NCBI RefSeq assembly: GCF_949628265.1
Contig: NC_088790.1
Span: 22,324,545 to 22,388,544 of the forward strand
Length of the DNA: 64,000 nt
Reading direction: 5' to 3'
Source: Cloeon dipterum
Lineage: Eukaryota; Arthropoda; Insecta; Ephemeroptera; Baetidae
In this document: piece by piece, positions 36,401 to 48,687 of the stretch
Position numbering within the stretch: position 1 is the stretch's first letter
Layout of the letters: the number at the start of each line of letters is the position of its first letter
Notes under the pieces: model-generated
Database searches by the model: none
Seen by the model: only the letters and a program-made list of their open reading frames with translations
Told to the model about the DNA's origin: nothing
Translations under genes and position numbers: made by a program

Positions 36401-39400
36401 CTGAGCGCAGATAAAATGCCTTTTCGACTGCGATCGAAGCTGACCGCGTGTAAAAAACCTTCCCGCCGCGCTATCTTAAAGGTGGAGCAATTAATTGCGT
36501 CGGCAAGATAGCCTACTTAACGCACGCAGCTTGTCGAAATAATAATTCGACTTGTTGAATTTATTTAGTTGAGCAACCGGCCACCGTTTACATTGCTGCT
36601 GTTTGCCGTGTCTATTATGGCTACCTTCGGCTTCTGATCAAATGTCAAAATTAGCCAACCGTAATGCCAAACGGCGGCGCCTTGGCTGCCGCGTCCGCAA
36701 TGCCTGTAATGCCATTAACTTTGAATTGCGGCCCGTGTGATCGCCACGCGACTGACTAATTTTAGGCACCGAGGAAAACAGGAAATCGACGTGTGCGCTG
36801 TTGCTTCTTCAGTCACACCATCCATTGTTGCATTCATTTCATGAATGACTGGCGCTAGACCAAGTAGAGCATCTTATGATTTTGATTAACAGAACATGAT
36901 ATAAAGGAATAAAATGCGGGGCCTCTTTATTGAATAAAAACGTTTTTATCGTGCGTATTTGCAGCTTCAAAGAACAGGATTTGTATCACATTAAAGGGCA
37001 TGGAATTGCGATAATTATTTAAAAAAGTTAAAAATATATTAGGTGATGAATTTGTTATATTTAAAAAAATTATTTATTTTAAAAATTTTTATATTTAAAA
37101 AAAACATAGTGAGGCCCTCCCAGAATGATGTTTTTGTAAACTTTGTGATAAGAACATGGACTTCTATCATTTTCTGAGCTGTGACAGAAATCAGATGAGT
37201 CTGACCCAAGCAGAAAAATTGTCCAAATATTATACAATTATATAATCTGTTGTACACAACTTCTGTTTAAAATAAATAATTGATTTATTTATTTATTATA
37301 TTTATATTTTTTCAGCATACTTTGGTGCAGTGGCATTTTGTTTTTATATTTGTTCACTTGCTATAAAAAACCTGGTTGATTTTGCTTTAGTGGCCTGACA
37401 ATGAGCTCTGTAACTATGTCTGTTTCTTGCGTGTCCTGCAAACATTGCGGTTACACTCGCTGCATAACCTGCAGGGGCATAATTTTCCTTCCAGCGCCTA
37501 GTGGCTCCATCCCGTAGTTAGTTGTTTTACTACAAGACTTAACAGATGAATCCAGCGAAAATTATTTACTCATAATTTAAATACATCATTACAAATTAAA
37601 ATGATACATGCTGCTTTTACCGGCTCAATGTTTATTCCATGAATATAAAAACATCCCAACACTTTTACTTTTTGACAAAATTATAAGAAAAAAGAAATAA
37701 TAAAACACTTAATTACTCTATTTTTTGTGGTTTTAAAACATGGCGAGTGGTTAAACGTTAACAGTCGGATATAGAGAGTAGAAATTTTTCTCGCACTCTG
37801 GACAACAGTGTTTTGGTCTCCCAGGCCTCAGCTCTCAGTGAGCAGTAATTTACCTCAATCTACAACCTGAATCCCCGTCTGTTGAAAAGGATTGACGGAA
37901 CTTTTTGGTGAGTTCGTACCAACAAAAGTTTATTTATTCGGCTGCAATTTATTTATTATCATGTCTTCGGAAACAGTTTTCTCATAAGAATTATAATTTA
38001 AAATGTTGCAGTTTATTAATAATTTTTAATGAGAGAGCCATATATAATCACGAAGATAAATGATTTGGTTTGCAGCAGTTGCAAAATTGAAATGTCTTGA
38101 CTTTATATATTGAGAGGCCGTTGGAGACCCGATTTTATCTGGAGATGCGCCAATGACCCGAAGCATCGCTTGCACTCTCAGTCGGGCAGCGAGTAGCGGT
38201 CAGTTTGACTCTTGGCAACTGCATTAATAAGTTTTAAATCTTAGGGCTCAGCACAAAAGAGCACTTTGAGTGTGCCTGCCTCCTCAATGCATGAATGAAA
38301 TGTGTCATCTACCCTTGAAATGCTTAATTCGAATTTAACACGCTTCTGTAATTCTAAGTTCAATTAAGAAAATTTGTATTCTTCCCCATTGGGCATGTTA
38401 AGCAAAATCTTAAGAATTTTAGTTTCCCAATTTATACTAATTTATGCGTATATGACAATTTGTTGACATTGCAATATTTTAAATGTGTAATTTTGCTGAC
38501 AAATTTCCGACAGAATTAATTTCGTTGCATAATATATCGTGCTGAGTGTACATTAAGTGCTGGCAATGTCAATCGCTTGAGTGTACCCAATCTTAAATGC
38601 CTCCATGAGAAGTTCATTCAAACAATCGCCAATAATTCATATTTATGCACCAAACACGTGATCCTAAGCTGCCGAGCGCATTCCTATTTCATCTTGATAA
38701 TAATAACCGTTCATTTACAGTGCAAGATAACTTGAATTAACTTAACATCATGTTATCTCAAAGTTCAAGGGGATGTGTTAATTACAGCGCTTTTTATTTT
38801 CAAAGTATTACTGTGGATCTACAGAGCAACTATGCCACATCTAAAACGGCAAGAAAATAGCAAAAATCTCAATTTTTATTCTAAATTGAGCTCTCAAATC
38901 TCTAAATAATGTGTAAACTTGCGTAAAATTGTATTTATCTGCGGCGCGAATTGATAACGACTTAGTTTTCTTCCGAATCAAGGAACGCGCTTAGACAGTT
39001 TAAGAGAGATAATTCTTTATCCATTCTCATCAATGTCAAACTATTTATCGAGCTATCGCTATGCACCTTAATTCTATATAGCGAAATAATCACTTACGTA
39101 AAAGTATTAAACACAACTGGCACGCACGCAAGGACTACTTCTGAGATTGCAAAGTCGAGGAAGCCATCCTGTTGCTGCGTCCGATTTATTTCCTGAAAGC
39201 CTAATGTTTTTGTGTGAACCCCTTCACATGTTGAACAGAATCAAATCTAATCGACACGTTGTTTGTTGATGACAGACTTATAATATGTCTACCGTAACTC
39301 CACTCTTGAAAGATGAAACGACTCTTCTTACAGTTAAGAGGACAAAATATCGCACATAGCCAAACAGAATTCGTAGTAATGTCAATTATTATTTTGCGAC

Positions 39401-41900
39401 GTGACCCACATTGCGTGCGAATATCCGAGTATATTGCGGCGGATTTATGTCGTTCAACCTATTTTTTCTGGCTATAATTAAAACAAAGTGCTAAGAGATC
39501 AATCAAGCAGCAGCAAGCACACTTTGGAGGGGTTCTCGGGCACCCGCAACAAATTTTCAAAATAGCACTCGCTGCTCGTCGTGTTGCCAAGCGCACGTTC
39601 AAGCCTTTGTGCGACTATTCATTCACCGGCTCAGCGATTATTCCTAGCTGTTATTCGGGCAATTTCGTTTCTCAAGGTGCTAGGTTAATTATTGACAGCC
39701 AGTTTTTAGCTGAATTGGGACGCAGGTATCCCAAAGGCTAAAAAGAGTGGCCTTTCTGTAATACAGAATGACTCTGTTCCTTACCAAAGCATTACAAAAC
39801 TGAACCAAACGAAACCCGGATTTTCAGATCCAAAGTACGAGATCGGGTGGTTTCAATGAAAGTGCGCCCGAGCAGCGCGTGCTGCAGTCGTGATACGGCC
39901 ATGTGCGTTGTGACACCCAGACGGCACAATCCTCTAAGTCGTCTGTTGAGGAACGAAAGTTCAAAGTTTTATGTGGGGAGAGACTGAGTTAATTAGTCGC
40001 GTGGATTGCTGCATGCCCAGGGATCAACACATTTTTTCTGCTCTGCGTTTATCGTTTACCGCGAGCTGATAACAAAAACTGTTGACATAATAATTGCAAC
40101 TCCAACTACTGCCATTGCATAATTGCAAGCGGCGATAACGCTTTGATTCAAGCGGAAAATTCTTCCGATATGTTTTTGTCAACAATGTTTGATCGAAACA
40201 GAATTAGTTATTAATTCATCATAAAAGGTTTCTATCACGTGCTCAGTAAATGCAACTAAGTGTGGTTTGGAAAAAACAGAAAAAATATGCAGCCAAAGGT
40301 TATTTATTTTATTCAACCAAGGTTTTGAACTTTGCCACTATTGAGTATGAATTAATAAACATTAATGACGAGGCACACATACGTTGACCCTAATTAAAAT
40401 ATCAAATTTTCTATTTTATTCCAAAATATATTGCAAACCGAAAAGTACTCAACCAAATACTAGTCTTAAAAATAAAATATATTACGATTTTGGTCTTGAA
40501 GAATCGACTGGCACCTAAATTAAAAGAGAAATGACTTGCACATAGCTCCCAGTGCATCTGGAGAAACCAGTTCGGTGCAGCGTGTAGGACATAAAAAATA
40601 TGGCAACCGTGCATTGAGACGCATATTTATCAGCATTAGAATCCTGTTTACGTTTTTCCTTACCTGTTTGATTCTATTTTTATACGAGCATGCTATCTTT
40701 GTCGTGTGGTAAATAATGCTAATCATTGAACCACACGAAGAAAATGCAGCTGAAATTTCCCTTACTCTTTTAATTTCCCTCTGACCCAATTGAGATAGAT
40801 AAATAGTGCAAGTTTTGCAAATTAAAACAAATAAAGATGTGCGTGAACATGATGCGTACGTGCATCTTAATCGTCCTACATCTCTGTCTCGTCAGCAGGA
40901 GTATAGTCCTCTTTGAAGGCCGATTTTCAGTATCACGCGGTTAATTCGTGATTTTCAGTACGAAAACACATCTTGCCCCACGTGAATGTGGGCATGTACG
41001 ACATAAGTTTGAATCAAGGAAGAATTTTATATAATCATGTTAATAATTTTTTAAATTTCAATATGTATCGGTACGATTGAAAATAATGTGGAATAATGTG
41101 AGCTGAAAAAAAGAGTTCTATAATATACAAAAATTCTATATGCATTAATTATTTATTGAAACACTTTTAAAATTAATTTAAACCCTAAGGAAGTGAATTC
41201 ATGGAAAACAAATTTCCTTTCAATACGTTAAATAGGAAAATATATCTTAAAATTCGTTTTTATCTCTAGAATAAACCAGTTTTTCTTCTTTTTTTACGCA
41301 TGGTCTATAGTCTAGTTGTATAAATATAAAAAAATATATCATTCACCGATGTGCCATTCAACCATTCATGTGGCGAGTGGACTTCCAGGTGGGTAGGTTG
41401 AGTTGGTTCAGAGCTAGGTTTGCAGATGATGTCTGGGATCGGTCGAAATTACGACACAAACCTGGGCTTATTTGCAGATTTGCACAAAATGTTAGAATTA
41501 CTTCAATACTGATGGTATAGAAATGGTAAAATGTTTAATTCCGTCTAGTTTTATTTTAAAATTATGCTACCGCAGTCTTTATTCTATGAATTCATTTATG
41601 GCTAAAATTGGAATTTCAACATTATTAAAAGGCTTCAAGTACTAGTCGCCGCCGGCTTGCTTCAAACGATATTTTTACTCGATCTATGAAACAAACTTAT
41701 TTATCAATTATCACAGGTGCGAAGCATCTCGTCAGCATTGTTTGACAATTTCCTCGATTGAGTTGGGGTTCCACGATCCGAAAGCCAGCAACCAATTGTT
41801 TACTCGGCGGCCTAATCTGTCGGGGTGTGTATGCTGTGCACGCCGCGATCGTCTGCTTTGGAAGGGGAAAAGGGATTGAACGGCGCGGAGTCAGGCTGAG
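33489..41900. other. About 8.4 kb without a recognisable gene
   Basis: This is the largest gene-free stretch in the window. The first 150 bases are the hyaluronidase promoter region (a minus-strand TTAAAAG about 60 bases upstream of the start codon could serve as a TATA-like box). The rest alternates AT-rich DNA with short GC-balanced blocks, for example around 35280-35600, 36170-36850, 37780-37900, 38150-38220 and 39500-39960. None of these shows a credible spliced or single-exon protein, a tRNA or an rRNA. I compared it by eye with a few well-known insect microRNA seeds and found none. Long-range regulatory DNA, a long 5' intron of the gene to its right, or a non-coding RNA are all possible. 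Confidence 0.45.
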
Positions 41901-41904
41901 GCGG

Positions 41905-42064
41905 AGGTGCTTCATTCAGTTCAGTCACTCGTTGTCCCCGAGCCGCATCGCAGCATGCCCATCTCGACCACCGGTCTCCGAATCCGCTGCTGACCAACAC
42001 ACAACTTCACCCTCTGCTACGAAAAACGCGGTGTCAAACCCGAAAGCGGCATTTTTACTAACTG
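41905..42064 (+). other. Likely non-coding first exon of the orphan membrane protein gene
   Basis: A GC-rich stretch with initiator-like TTCAGTTCAGTCACTC near 41915-41930 runs to a good donor, G|GTGAGC, at 42064/42065. A matching acceptor (TTGCAG) is at 43204-43209. If joined, the frame of the next exon meets an in-frame TAA just before the junction, so translation would start at ATG 43231. The splice link is an inference from site quality. Confidence 0.4.
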
Positions 42065-43230
42065 GTGAGCTTCTTTAATCCATTTTTGTTGGGATTGAAT
42101 TTGATTTTGTGTCTCGCAACTTTCACTGGAGTCGTGAGTCTTTGGTGCTCGTAGAAATAGCAGAAAGAACGTAACATCTTGCGTTTATTGTATAATGCAG
42201 TGCATGTCATTTTCGGAATGCCAGAGCCCACGTTGACAATGCATTTTCTGGCTTCTTCTCGACTCCAGACAAAAGTCGCGCCGGTTCGATATTGTTCTTC
42301 TATTTATGCGGCTTCGCAAGAATTCGTTCAAAGACGAAAATTCACATTTGTGACGAAATATTACGTCAGGCTAATGATTTTCGAGCCCCTCACTTATTTC
42401 TCTCTGCGACTACCTTAAGTGATTGTCAGGAAAAAGATAATAACATTTTAATTACGTGCGTCCATTGCCATGCGAGCGTTGAGGAAGCTGAATCCGGTTT
42501 TGCGCACCTGATCTTGTTTTGCCGTACTGTGCAATACTGGCCGCTTCAAGAGCACTCGCGGTTGCGTCAGGTGTCGGATGGGAAGCAAAGTGACATCCAC
42601 TCGGAAGTGCAACATAAATAAATAATAACAATTTGTCCCAAGGAGTCCTAGTAGTTTTTTTTCTAGGAATGGTTTTTTTAAACTGATAAAATGAGGGGAT
42701 TTCTTCATAGAAATTACTCGCTTGTTTATTTTTTTCAATCATTGCTCCACTCCCGTGCTTTTCCTTGTCTTCTTGATAAGTTTGTGTCCGGCCAACCTTT
42801 CATCCTAAACGACTGGATTATTTAAAGGAAACTACGCACGTCTTTTTGCAAACTCGTGCCTTGTGGCGCTCCACCGTGGCCCAAATAAACTTACATAATT
42901 GAGCGACAAAAGTCTTAAATCAAATGGAAGTGCATAATGCATTTTGGCCCGCCGCCCGTCCTTCGCGGGCACTGCATCATTGCTATTAATAAGCAATTTT
43001 GATTTGGGACACGCACAGCAACTCTTTTAACTGTGCCCGAGCGGGAACGTAGTTTTTCACAACTGAAGGACGCGGCTTGCTCAAGATTTTCCGTTATTAC
43101 AACAAGCTAGGATTTTGGAAATATTATTTTAACACCGCTGGCGCTGGAGCCCCCTGGTTTTGAAGGCCGAAGTAGAGTGATAGACCGTTGGTTTTGTTTT
43201 GTGTTGCAGCTGGTTGCCACCATCTCCACG

Positions 43231-44585
43231 ATGACCGAGACTTGCTTCGTTACTCAGGTGCGCCTGCTGGCCGCCCTAGATGTGGCCAACGCGGCAACGC
43301 AGGCCAAGAAGCAGCCGCCTGCCCGGCTCAGCACTTTCTTCGCCGCCTTCGCCTGGCCATTCCTCCCGCATGGTAAAAACACCGTTAAATTGTTTTCATA
43401 TTTCATTAGCTTATTGAACTTCAATTTTATTTAAACATGGCTTTACAAGGAAATTTCAAGGATGCTTAATTTTTAGCACATATTATATTTGAACACTATT
43501 CACTCATAGGATTTTTTTATTTTTACGCTTTGAGTGAGCGTTGAAGATTTAAAGTAAAATCTTTAAGGAAAAAATGAATTTTAGGGTCAATTTTGAGCGA
43601 TTGGCTCTATTTGACGATATTAATCAAGAGATTGCTATTTTTTACCGTGGGAAATATATTAACAAAATACTTTTTAAAAATATTTTCAGATTTCAGAATA
43701 TTTTGGAATTATTTTCGGTAATTTGTGTTTTTAAATAAATTTGAACATGTGGTTGTTTTTTTCTTTGAACTTATGCAAATCGGTAAAATTGTCTAATCGT
43801 ACAGTTTTGACCACTGAACTTGGTTCGCCTCGCGCCAGTTCACATGAATTTAATAAATTCACCTCAAACTGAATCATAGCATTCTAAATTTCCCTGTCAT
43901 AATAAAAGACGCCGAAGGCGTTAAATTCGGTTAGGAAATTGACTAACTCAAAAACAAATTAAATGTAAAATTACTAATCGCTTTTAATATTCCTACGATT
44001 GACAGTAAATGTTTAGGTGTGTAACTCGTCACATTAAGTTTTGAACCGCTTTAAACACAGTAGAAGCAAATGAGAGCTACTATGATTTATTCTTTATTAA
44101 ATTCTTGTTGTCTTGTGATTGCAGTGATTTATGCGGCGAACTCTGAGAGCAAGCTGACGGAGAAGAAACAAAAAGAAGTAGCAGCCAGCGTGGTGCACCC
44201 GATGCCAACGGCCACAAGCAAGCTGCGGCAGCGCAAGGCAGCCGCCATGGCCGTGATCTCGGCCGCCCTGGCGCCGCTGCAGCTGAAAGAATCGTCGGAC
44301 AGCGGCTCGAACCTGCCCACGCTGGTTTTGCTGCTGCTCCGCGGGCTGCACTCGACTGTGGCCAAGTCGGTGCTGGGCGCAGCCGTGGCCTCGGCGCTGC
44401 TGCTTGTTATCGGCGAGGTGGCCGCCTGCCTCGTTGGCGTCTATACAGCGGCCAATCTGCCCATTGGCCTCTACTTCATGGTGGCGGCGCTCGGCGTGAT
44501 CGGCTTTTTCGCCGCGCAGGCCATTCTCCAGGACACGGCCTCCATCCAGCGGCGCAAGTCCAGTTTGGCGCTGCTCAACCGGTAG
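43231..44585 (+). CDS. Orphan small membrane protein, function unknown
   Basis: Two coding exons, 43231-43372 and 44125-44585, join in phase 1 to give 200 residues. The first 47 residues are Ala-rich (LLAALDVANAATQAKKQ). The middle is basic and Ala/Leu-rich (SKLRQRKAAAMAVISAALAP). Two strongly hydrophobic segments follow, around KSVLGAAVASALLLVIGEVA and PIGLYFMVAALGVIGFFAAQ, separated by a short GVYTAANL loop. They are most simply two transmembrane helices. The tail is short and charged (SIQRRKSSLALLNR). There is no N-terminal signal peptide. Codon use is GC-rich (GCC/CTG), as expected of a real conserved gene in this genome. AATAAA at 44766-44771 follows. It shows no DUF1676/Osiris hallmarks and I recognise no family. 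Confidence 0.7.
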
Positions 44586-45359
44586 ATTGGAGACGCCAAA
44601 CCAACACTCACAACCCACGAGCACCTCGCTGCGCAAAAGTACAAAAAGGAAGGGAGCGGCCGAAATAATCTTCAGTGGGTTCGTTTTGCACACCTCCTTT
44701 CGAGAAGCTCCGCCAGTCTATTTTGTGTCCTTTGTCGTTTCTTTGGGGGTTGCATCATGCATATAAATAAAGATATCCTTTGTGTTCCTTTACTCTACAA
44801 GGGTACGCCACTGTTGCAAGTAGTTTTCTTAAAGGCGTCTGTGATCATTATTTTATTGATATATTATTGAAAAAAAAAGAAACCCGGGGAATTTTGCAAG
44901 TAGATGATAATTGTGTAAATGAATATGCTATTTATATATTATATATTTGTAAAAAAGCTATCTTTGGGTTAAACGATTGTTTAATTCCAACAGATGTTTG
45001 TCGAAATTTGTTTGTTTCTTGTTAAGAAACGCTTGATCGCCATTCCAATAAGCGTTGGAACCATTTTTGCCTCATCCCAGGGAAATGGTTGTTAAAAGTT
45101 TCGTCCTGCACGGACGACAAGTCACACTCACAGACAGACACACCTCACAGCACATTTTATTTATTACACTGTTCACTCCAGATCACCCACATTTGTGTAT
45201 ATAAAGAAAAAATTAATAAAAAAAATATGAGGAAAGAAATTATGCCGAGCCTCTCATTTCACTGAACCGGTTGATTACCCTTGGCACTATCACGTGAACG
45301 ATAACATCTCTCAGCACTTCTTTTTCGACTTTCCATGGGAGGTCAAGTTGAACTCAAAG

Positions 45360-45681
45360 TTATCACCAGGCGGAGAGATCACATATCCGCGTCTGCTTCG
45401 GCCTGATCACACATTTGGAAAGTGATAAGAGACGTGGCTTTCAGATGACCCCTTGTGGTACGGCGGTTTGGAAATTTCAGTTTCATGGCACGCTGACCTA
45501 CCGCACAATTGACTCACTCTCTTCTTTGTCTTATCTGCGAAAGTGTGTGAACTGTAATTATCACATCTAGTAGTTGTTGAAGGATTGAAAGTGCGAGATA
45601 AAATTATTACCTAAATCAACCAGCCCATTGATTCGCATTGTTAAAAAGCATTCTCAGGAGTGTCAAGGCAGTGGGAGATAA
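45360..45681. promoter_or_regulatory. Cluster of six WGATAR (GATA-factor) sites
   Basis: Six matches to WGATAR on either strand lie within about 320 bases: at about 45360 (TTATCA), 45423 (TGATAAG), 45531 (TTATCT), 45558 (TTATCA), 45597 (AGATAA) and 45676 (AGATAA). From base composition roughly one would be expected by chance (a rough hand estimate). The cluster is about 1.3-1.6 kb upstream of DUOXA. GATA factors drive gut and barrier-epithelium genes in insects, which fits a DUOX locus, but this is inference. Confidence 0.35.
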
Positions 45682-45819
45682 TTCGAGCTGTTCGGTGATC
45701 TAATACTGGCTGGCCTATGTCAGATCAGAGATGGCAAAATGTGGTTGGTTTAGTGACTCGAAATGCTCAAATAACTCAACGGGCTGCCGCTTGTTGTTAG
45801 ACTCTCCACTTGTTGGTTT

Positions 45820-45995
45820 TCGTTTTCGCACCTTTCCAGCGGCTTTGGGGACAAATAAATGTCTGGCGAGTTTCAATAAAAAGACCTCAGTGCGGGAGGC
45901 GAAAAATGGCCACATTGGGTCCAAGCTCCTCGGCGGCCACTGGGGCCACTTGTTCCATGTTATTCGCTCAGCGGTGTTATTGGAACCCGGTTAGC
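45820..45995. repeat. Dispersed repeat, copy 2
   Basis: Shares an ordered set of short matches with 32.88-33.05 kb in the same orientation: CTTTCCAGC, ATGTCTGGCG, GTTTCAATAAAAAG, CCTCAGTGCGG, TGGGTCC, GCGGCC, CATGTTATTCGCTCAGCGG and TTATTGGAACCCGG. Overall identity looks moderate, with small gaps, so the copies are old or evolve freely. No gene function is implied, and no target duplication was seen. Confidence 0.55.
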
Positions 45996-46863
45996 TCATA
46001 GCCCACGGGATGTGCTGAGCAGAGAGGTTCAAAAAAATTATTTAGGGCAGCTATGATTTGCAATAGTAGATTTTTCCTGTTTTTTAATTAATTTATCTGA
46101 ATAAAGTATAGCTAATATATTAATGCGGAGATCATCAAATTAATTTATATGCTTCAGTTAATTTGTTTTAATTTCTGTGCTAACTATAAATTGAGATTGA
46201 TTAGTCATGAACAAATTTCAAATAAATTGGGCTATAGTAGAAAAACAGTTATTTTTAACGTATTTAATGCTTGTGAGAAAAAGATGCATAAAATGAGGCG
46301 ATCTGAGCGGTTCAAAAATTTACCGAGCGCTTTGAAAAAATAAAATTTCTCTGATCCACATAGATGGGATTTTTTAGTTTTCCCAAAACATTTTGTCCAG
46401 TTCTAACCCGTAAATTAATGCAATGCCATTGCCGGATTAGCCATCAAGCGCACCGGGCAAAGCTCCGGTGGGACGAGGGCAAAATGAACCGCAGAGGCTA
46501 CCACCACCAACAAAAAGGGTCTGCTGCTAAATTCAGCGGTGCCCCGGTTGAATTTTTCACGCCAGTCCGGACCTGCGTGCCTTTTTTTTATCTCTAAACA
46601 AAAGTTTAACGAAGAGACGATCCTGTGAATAAGTAGTTTTAGATAAACAAAAAATATTTTCATAACAAGTGTATGTGGTATAGATTATGTAATATCTTTT
46701 TTTATAACCGTAGCGCAAAGATTTGCAAAAAAACTCCTAGTCTAAGTTTAAAAATTTTCTGATAAAAAGACCCAATAATTATTAACGTGAATTCCAAGAG
46801 TTTTTTTCAGGCGATATGAATTTTAGTTGAAAAGGGAAATATTAAATATTTTTATCTGACTGA

Positions 46864-46872
46864 TATATAAAA
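46864..46872 (+). promoter_or_regulatory. TATA box of DUOXA
   Basis: TATATAAAA lies 117 bases before the DUOXA start codon. Transcription would begin near 46895, leaving a short 5' UTR of about 95 bases. The match to the TATA consensus is close and its spacing is sensible. Confidence 0.5.
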
Positions 46873-46988
46873 GACGCAAGCGCAAGCTAGCCTAACATAT
46901 TTATTAAACTTTTCATTAAAAGTAAAACCACCACATCCGTCTCCGGAAGGTTTGTGTATTAAGTGAACACACCCTGCGCCAGTCAATC

Positions 46989-48687
46989 ATGGGGCCGCAC
47001 CACGTAAGCAAATCGGGCTTCTTTGACGCTTTCAGGAGCGAAGGCTTCCCGACGATTTACGGCGAAAACAAGACTCCCGCCGAAGTCGACGTTCTCGAAG
47101 CCGGCTTCATCTGCGCCTTTGTCATTCTCGCCATCTCCTTCATCATCATCGTCGCGGCCGCTAATGGAAATCGGGTTTGGCGACTATTAAATAATTTTGA
47201 AAATGGGAACTAATTTTGTTTTAATTAGAGATTCAATGTAAGTGTCAGGATTGCCATTTGTCTGGTCGTAGGAGGAATACTAACGAGTTAGTGCTTTTTT
47301 AATTAAATTATTTACACGAGTAAAAATTCAAAAAAATACATTTCAGCCTTGAATTTTGGCTACCGATGGGAGGTTGGGAGCATTCGCTCGAACATGGCCT
47401 ACAAAGCAGGATCCGCAGTCGAATTGCACAATGCTGAGATTGCCGTGCACTTCGGTCTTAGGGGTGTCAACATCACGCTCAAAGCCGAAGGTAAAATAAA
47501 TCAAAAATTAAATACACGAAATACAAATTTATATTTTTCAGGAGATCAAAAGCCACCCGAATTAAAACACGAAATCGTGAACTACAACGAGGAGTTCAGC
47601 TGGACCTGGGACCAAGGACGCTTCGGATTTGGTCCTTACGGTGAGGCCCAAAATTTTGAAACTTAAAAATAAATTTAAAAATTTCAAACAGCTGGACGGC
47701 TGCAGCGGACGTTCCGCCAGGGCCAGCGCACGGGTCTCCCCTTGCCGATACTGTGGGTGGCCGACTATTTGACCCTGGATGGTGAGGGCTACAGGTTCGG
47801 CAGATTTTACAGGACTGCTGGCTGGTACGCACACATCGCTATGTGGTGAGTTCAGTTGATCAGAGGCAAAAAATATTTTCTATCTAACACGCAACTTTCA
47901 GGACGGCGTTCCCTTGCTGGCTGTTGTCCGTGATCTTGCTGCACTCGTCTGTGCGCTACGGCTCCGGCTTTCTGGTGCTCACCGGCTTCTTCCAAATCTT
48001 CGCATGCATTCTGTGGGTCTCGATTCGCAATCCTAATCCACTGGTTATTCCCTTTGAAAATGCAACGCTCACGACCAAACTCGGCTCTGACTTCTACCTG
48101 GTTGCAATCAACGGTGAGTTCGGAAAATACGTAGAATTTGCTATTAAATAAATATATCTTAAATTTTAGGCTTCTTTTGCCTGATTTTGGGAACAGTGAT
48201 TTGGGTAATTGACCAAATTTATCCTGAGCCGACTGCCATTTTCTTCGGAATAGACCCTCTGACTGACACCGTGGAAGTTCATCAGAGTAAAGATTTAAAT
48301 AATTAAAAATTGCGAATTCATTAAATATTGCACCGATTTCAGACGTTGAGAAACCTAAAGATGGTGGAGAGGGAGTTTCCAAAGGCGGGCAACAGCAGTC
48401 CCACTCACTCCTGCCAGAAACGGTAATATTTTATTTGCTATTTTGGAAGGAATGTCACTAAAAAAATTCGTTCTGCGCAGGTGGTGCAACTTAAGAAAAG
48501 GAAAACAACGATCAGGAGGGTGCAAAAGGCCGCCGAAACAGCACTCGGCCGCATCCGCCGACCTGTCCCTGTGCCCAGAGTGACTGTTGAGTACGACGAA
48601 ATGGAAGAGCCTGATTATTCTAACCAGCTCGAAATCAACTTTGACACCCAAAATGAGAACGCATCCTACCAACAAAATCAATCATGA
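46989..48687 (+). CDS. Dual oxidase maturation factor (DUOXA; NIP/mol family)
   Basis: Nine exons, 46989-47174, 47229-47286, 47347-47490, 47542-47640, 47692-47845, 47902-48113, 48170-48286, 48343-48422 and 48481-48687, give about 418 residues. DUOXA proteins are ER/plasma-membrane partners needed for DUOX folding, export and hydrogen-peroxide output. The layout fits: TM1 (FICAFVILAISFIIIVAA), TM2 (IAICLVVGGIL), a large luminal loop, then TM3-TM5 (exons 5-7). The loop holds the family signature GVNITLKAE, including an N-glycosylation site, and YNEEFSWTW, equivalent to human YNEEFTWRL. The C-terminal cytosolic tail is basic (VQLKKRKTTIRRVQKAAE) and then acidic. The exon 1 donor (CGG|GTTTGG) is the least certain junction. 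DUOX follows 963 bp downstream on the same strand, which strongly supports both calls. Confidence 0.93.

Larger units (their letters stand above)
44586..46988. other. Intergenic region upstream of DUOXA
   Basis: About 2.4 kb. It contains the 3' UTR and poly(A) signal of the orphan membrane gene, a cluster of GATA-type sites (45360-45681), a dispersed repeat (about 45820-45995) and the DUOXA TATA promoter. The small open frames here look like chance; one reads through the repeat. Confidence 0.45.

Noticed and set aside
41758-42078. 106-codon open frame upstream of the orphan membrane gene
   Set aside because: It overlaps the likely non-coding first exon, lacks any domain, and is broken by the donor at 42065.
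42179-42621. Two overlapping open frames between 42.2 and 42.6 kb
   Set aside because: They lie inside the inferred first intron of the orphan membrane gene and show no family similarity.
44097-44693. 198-codon minus-strand open frame opposite the orphan membrane protein
   Set aside because: Shadow of GC-rich plus-strand coding; Arg/Gln/His-rich composition is typical of an antisense frame.
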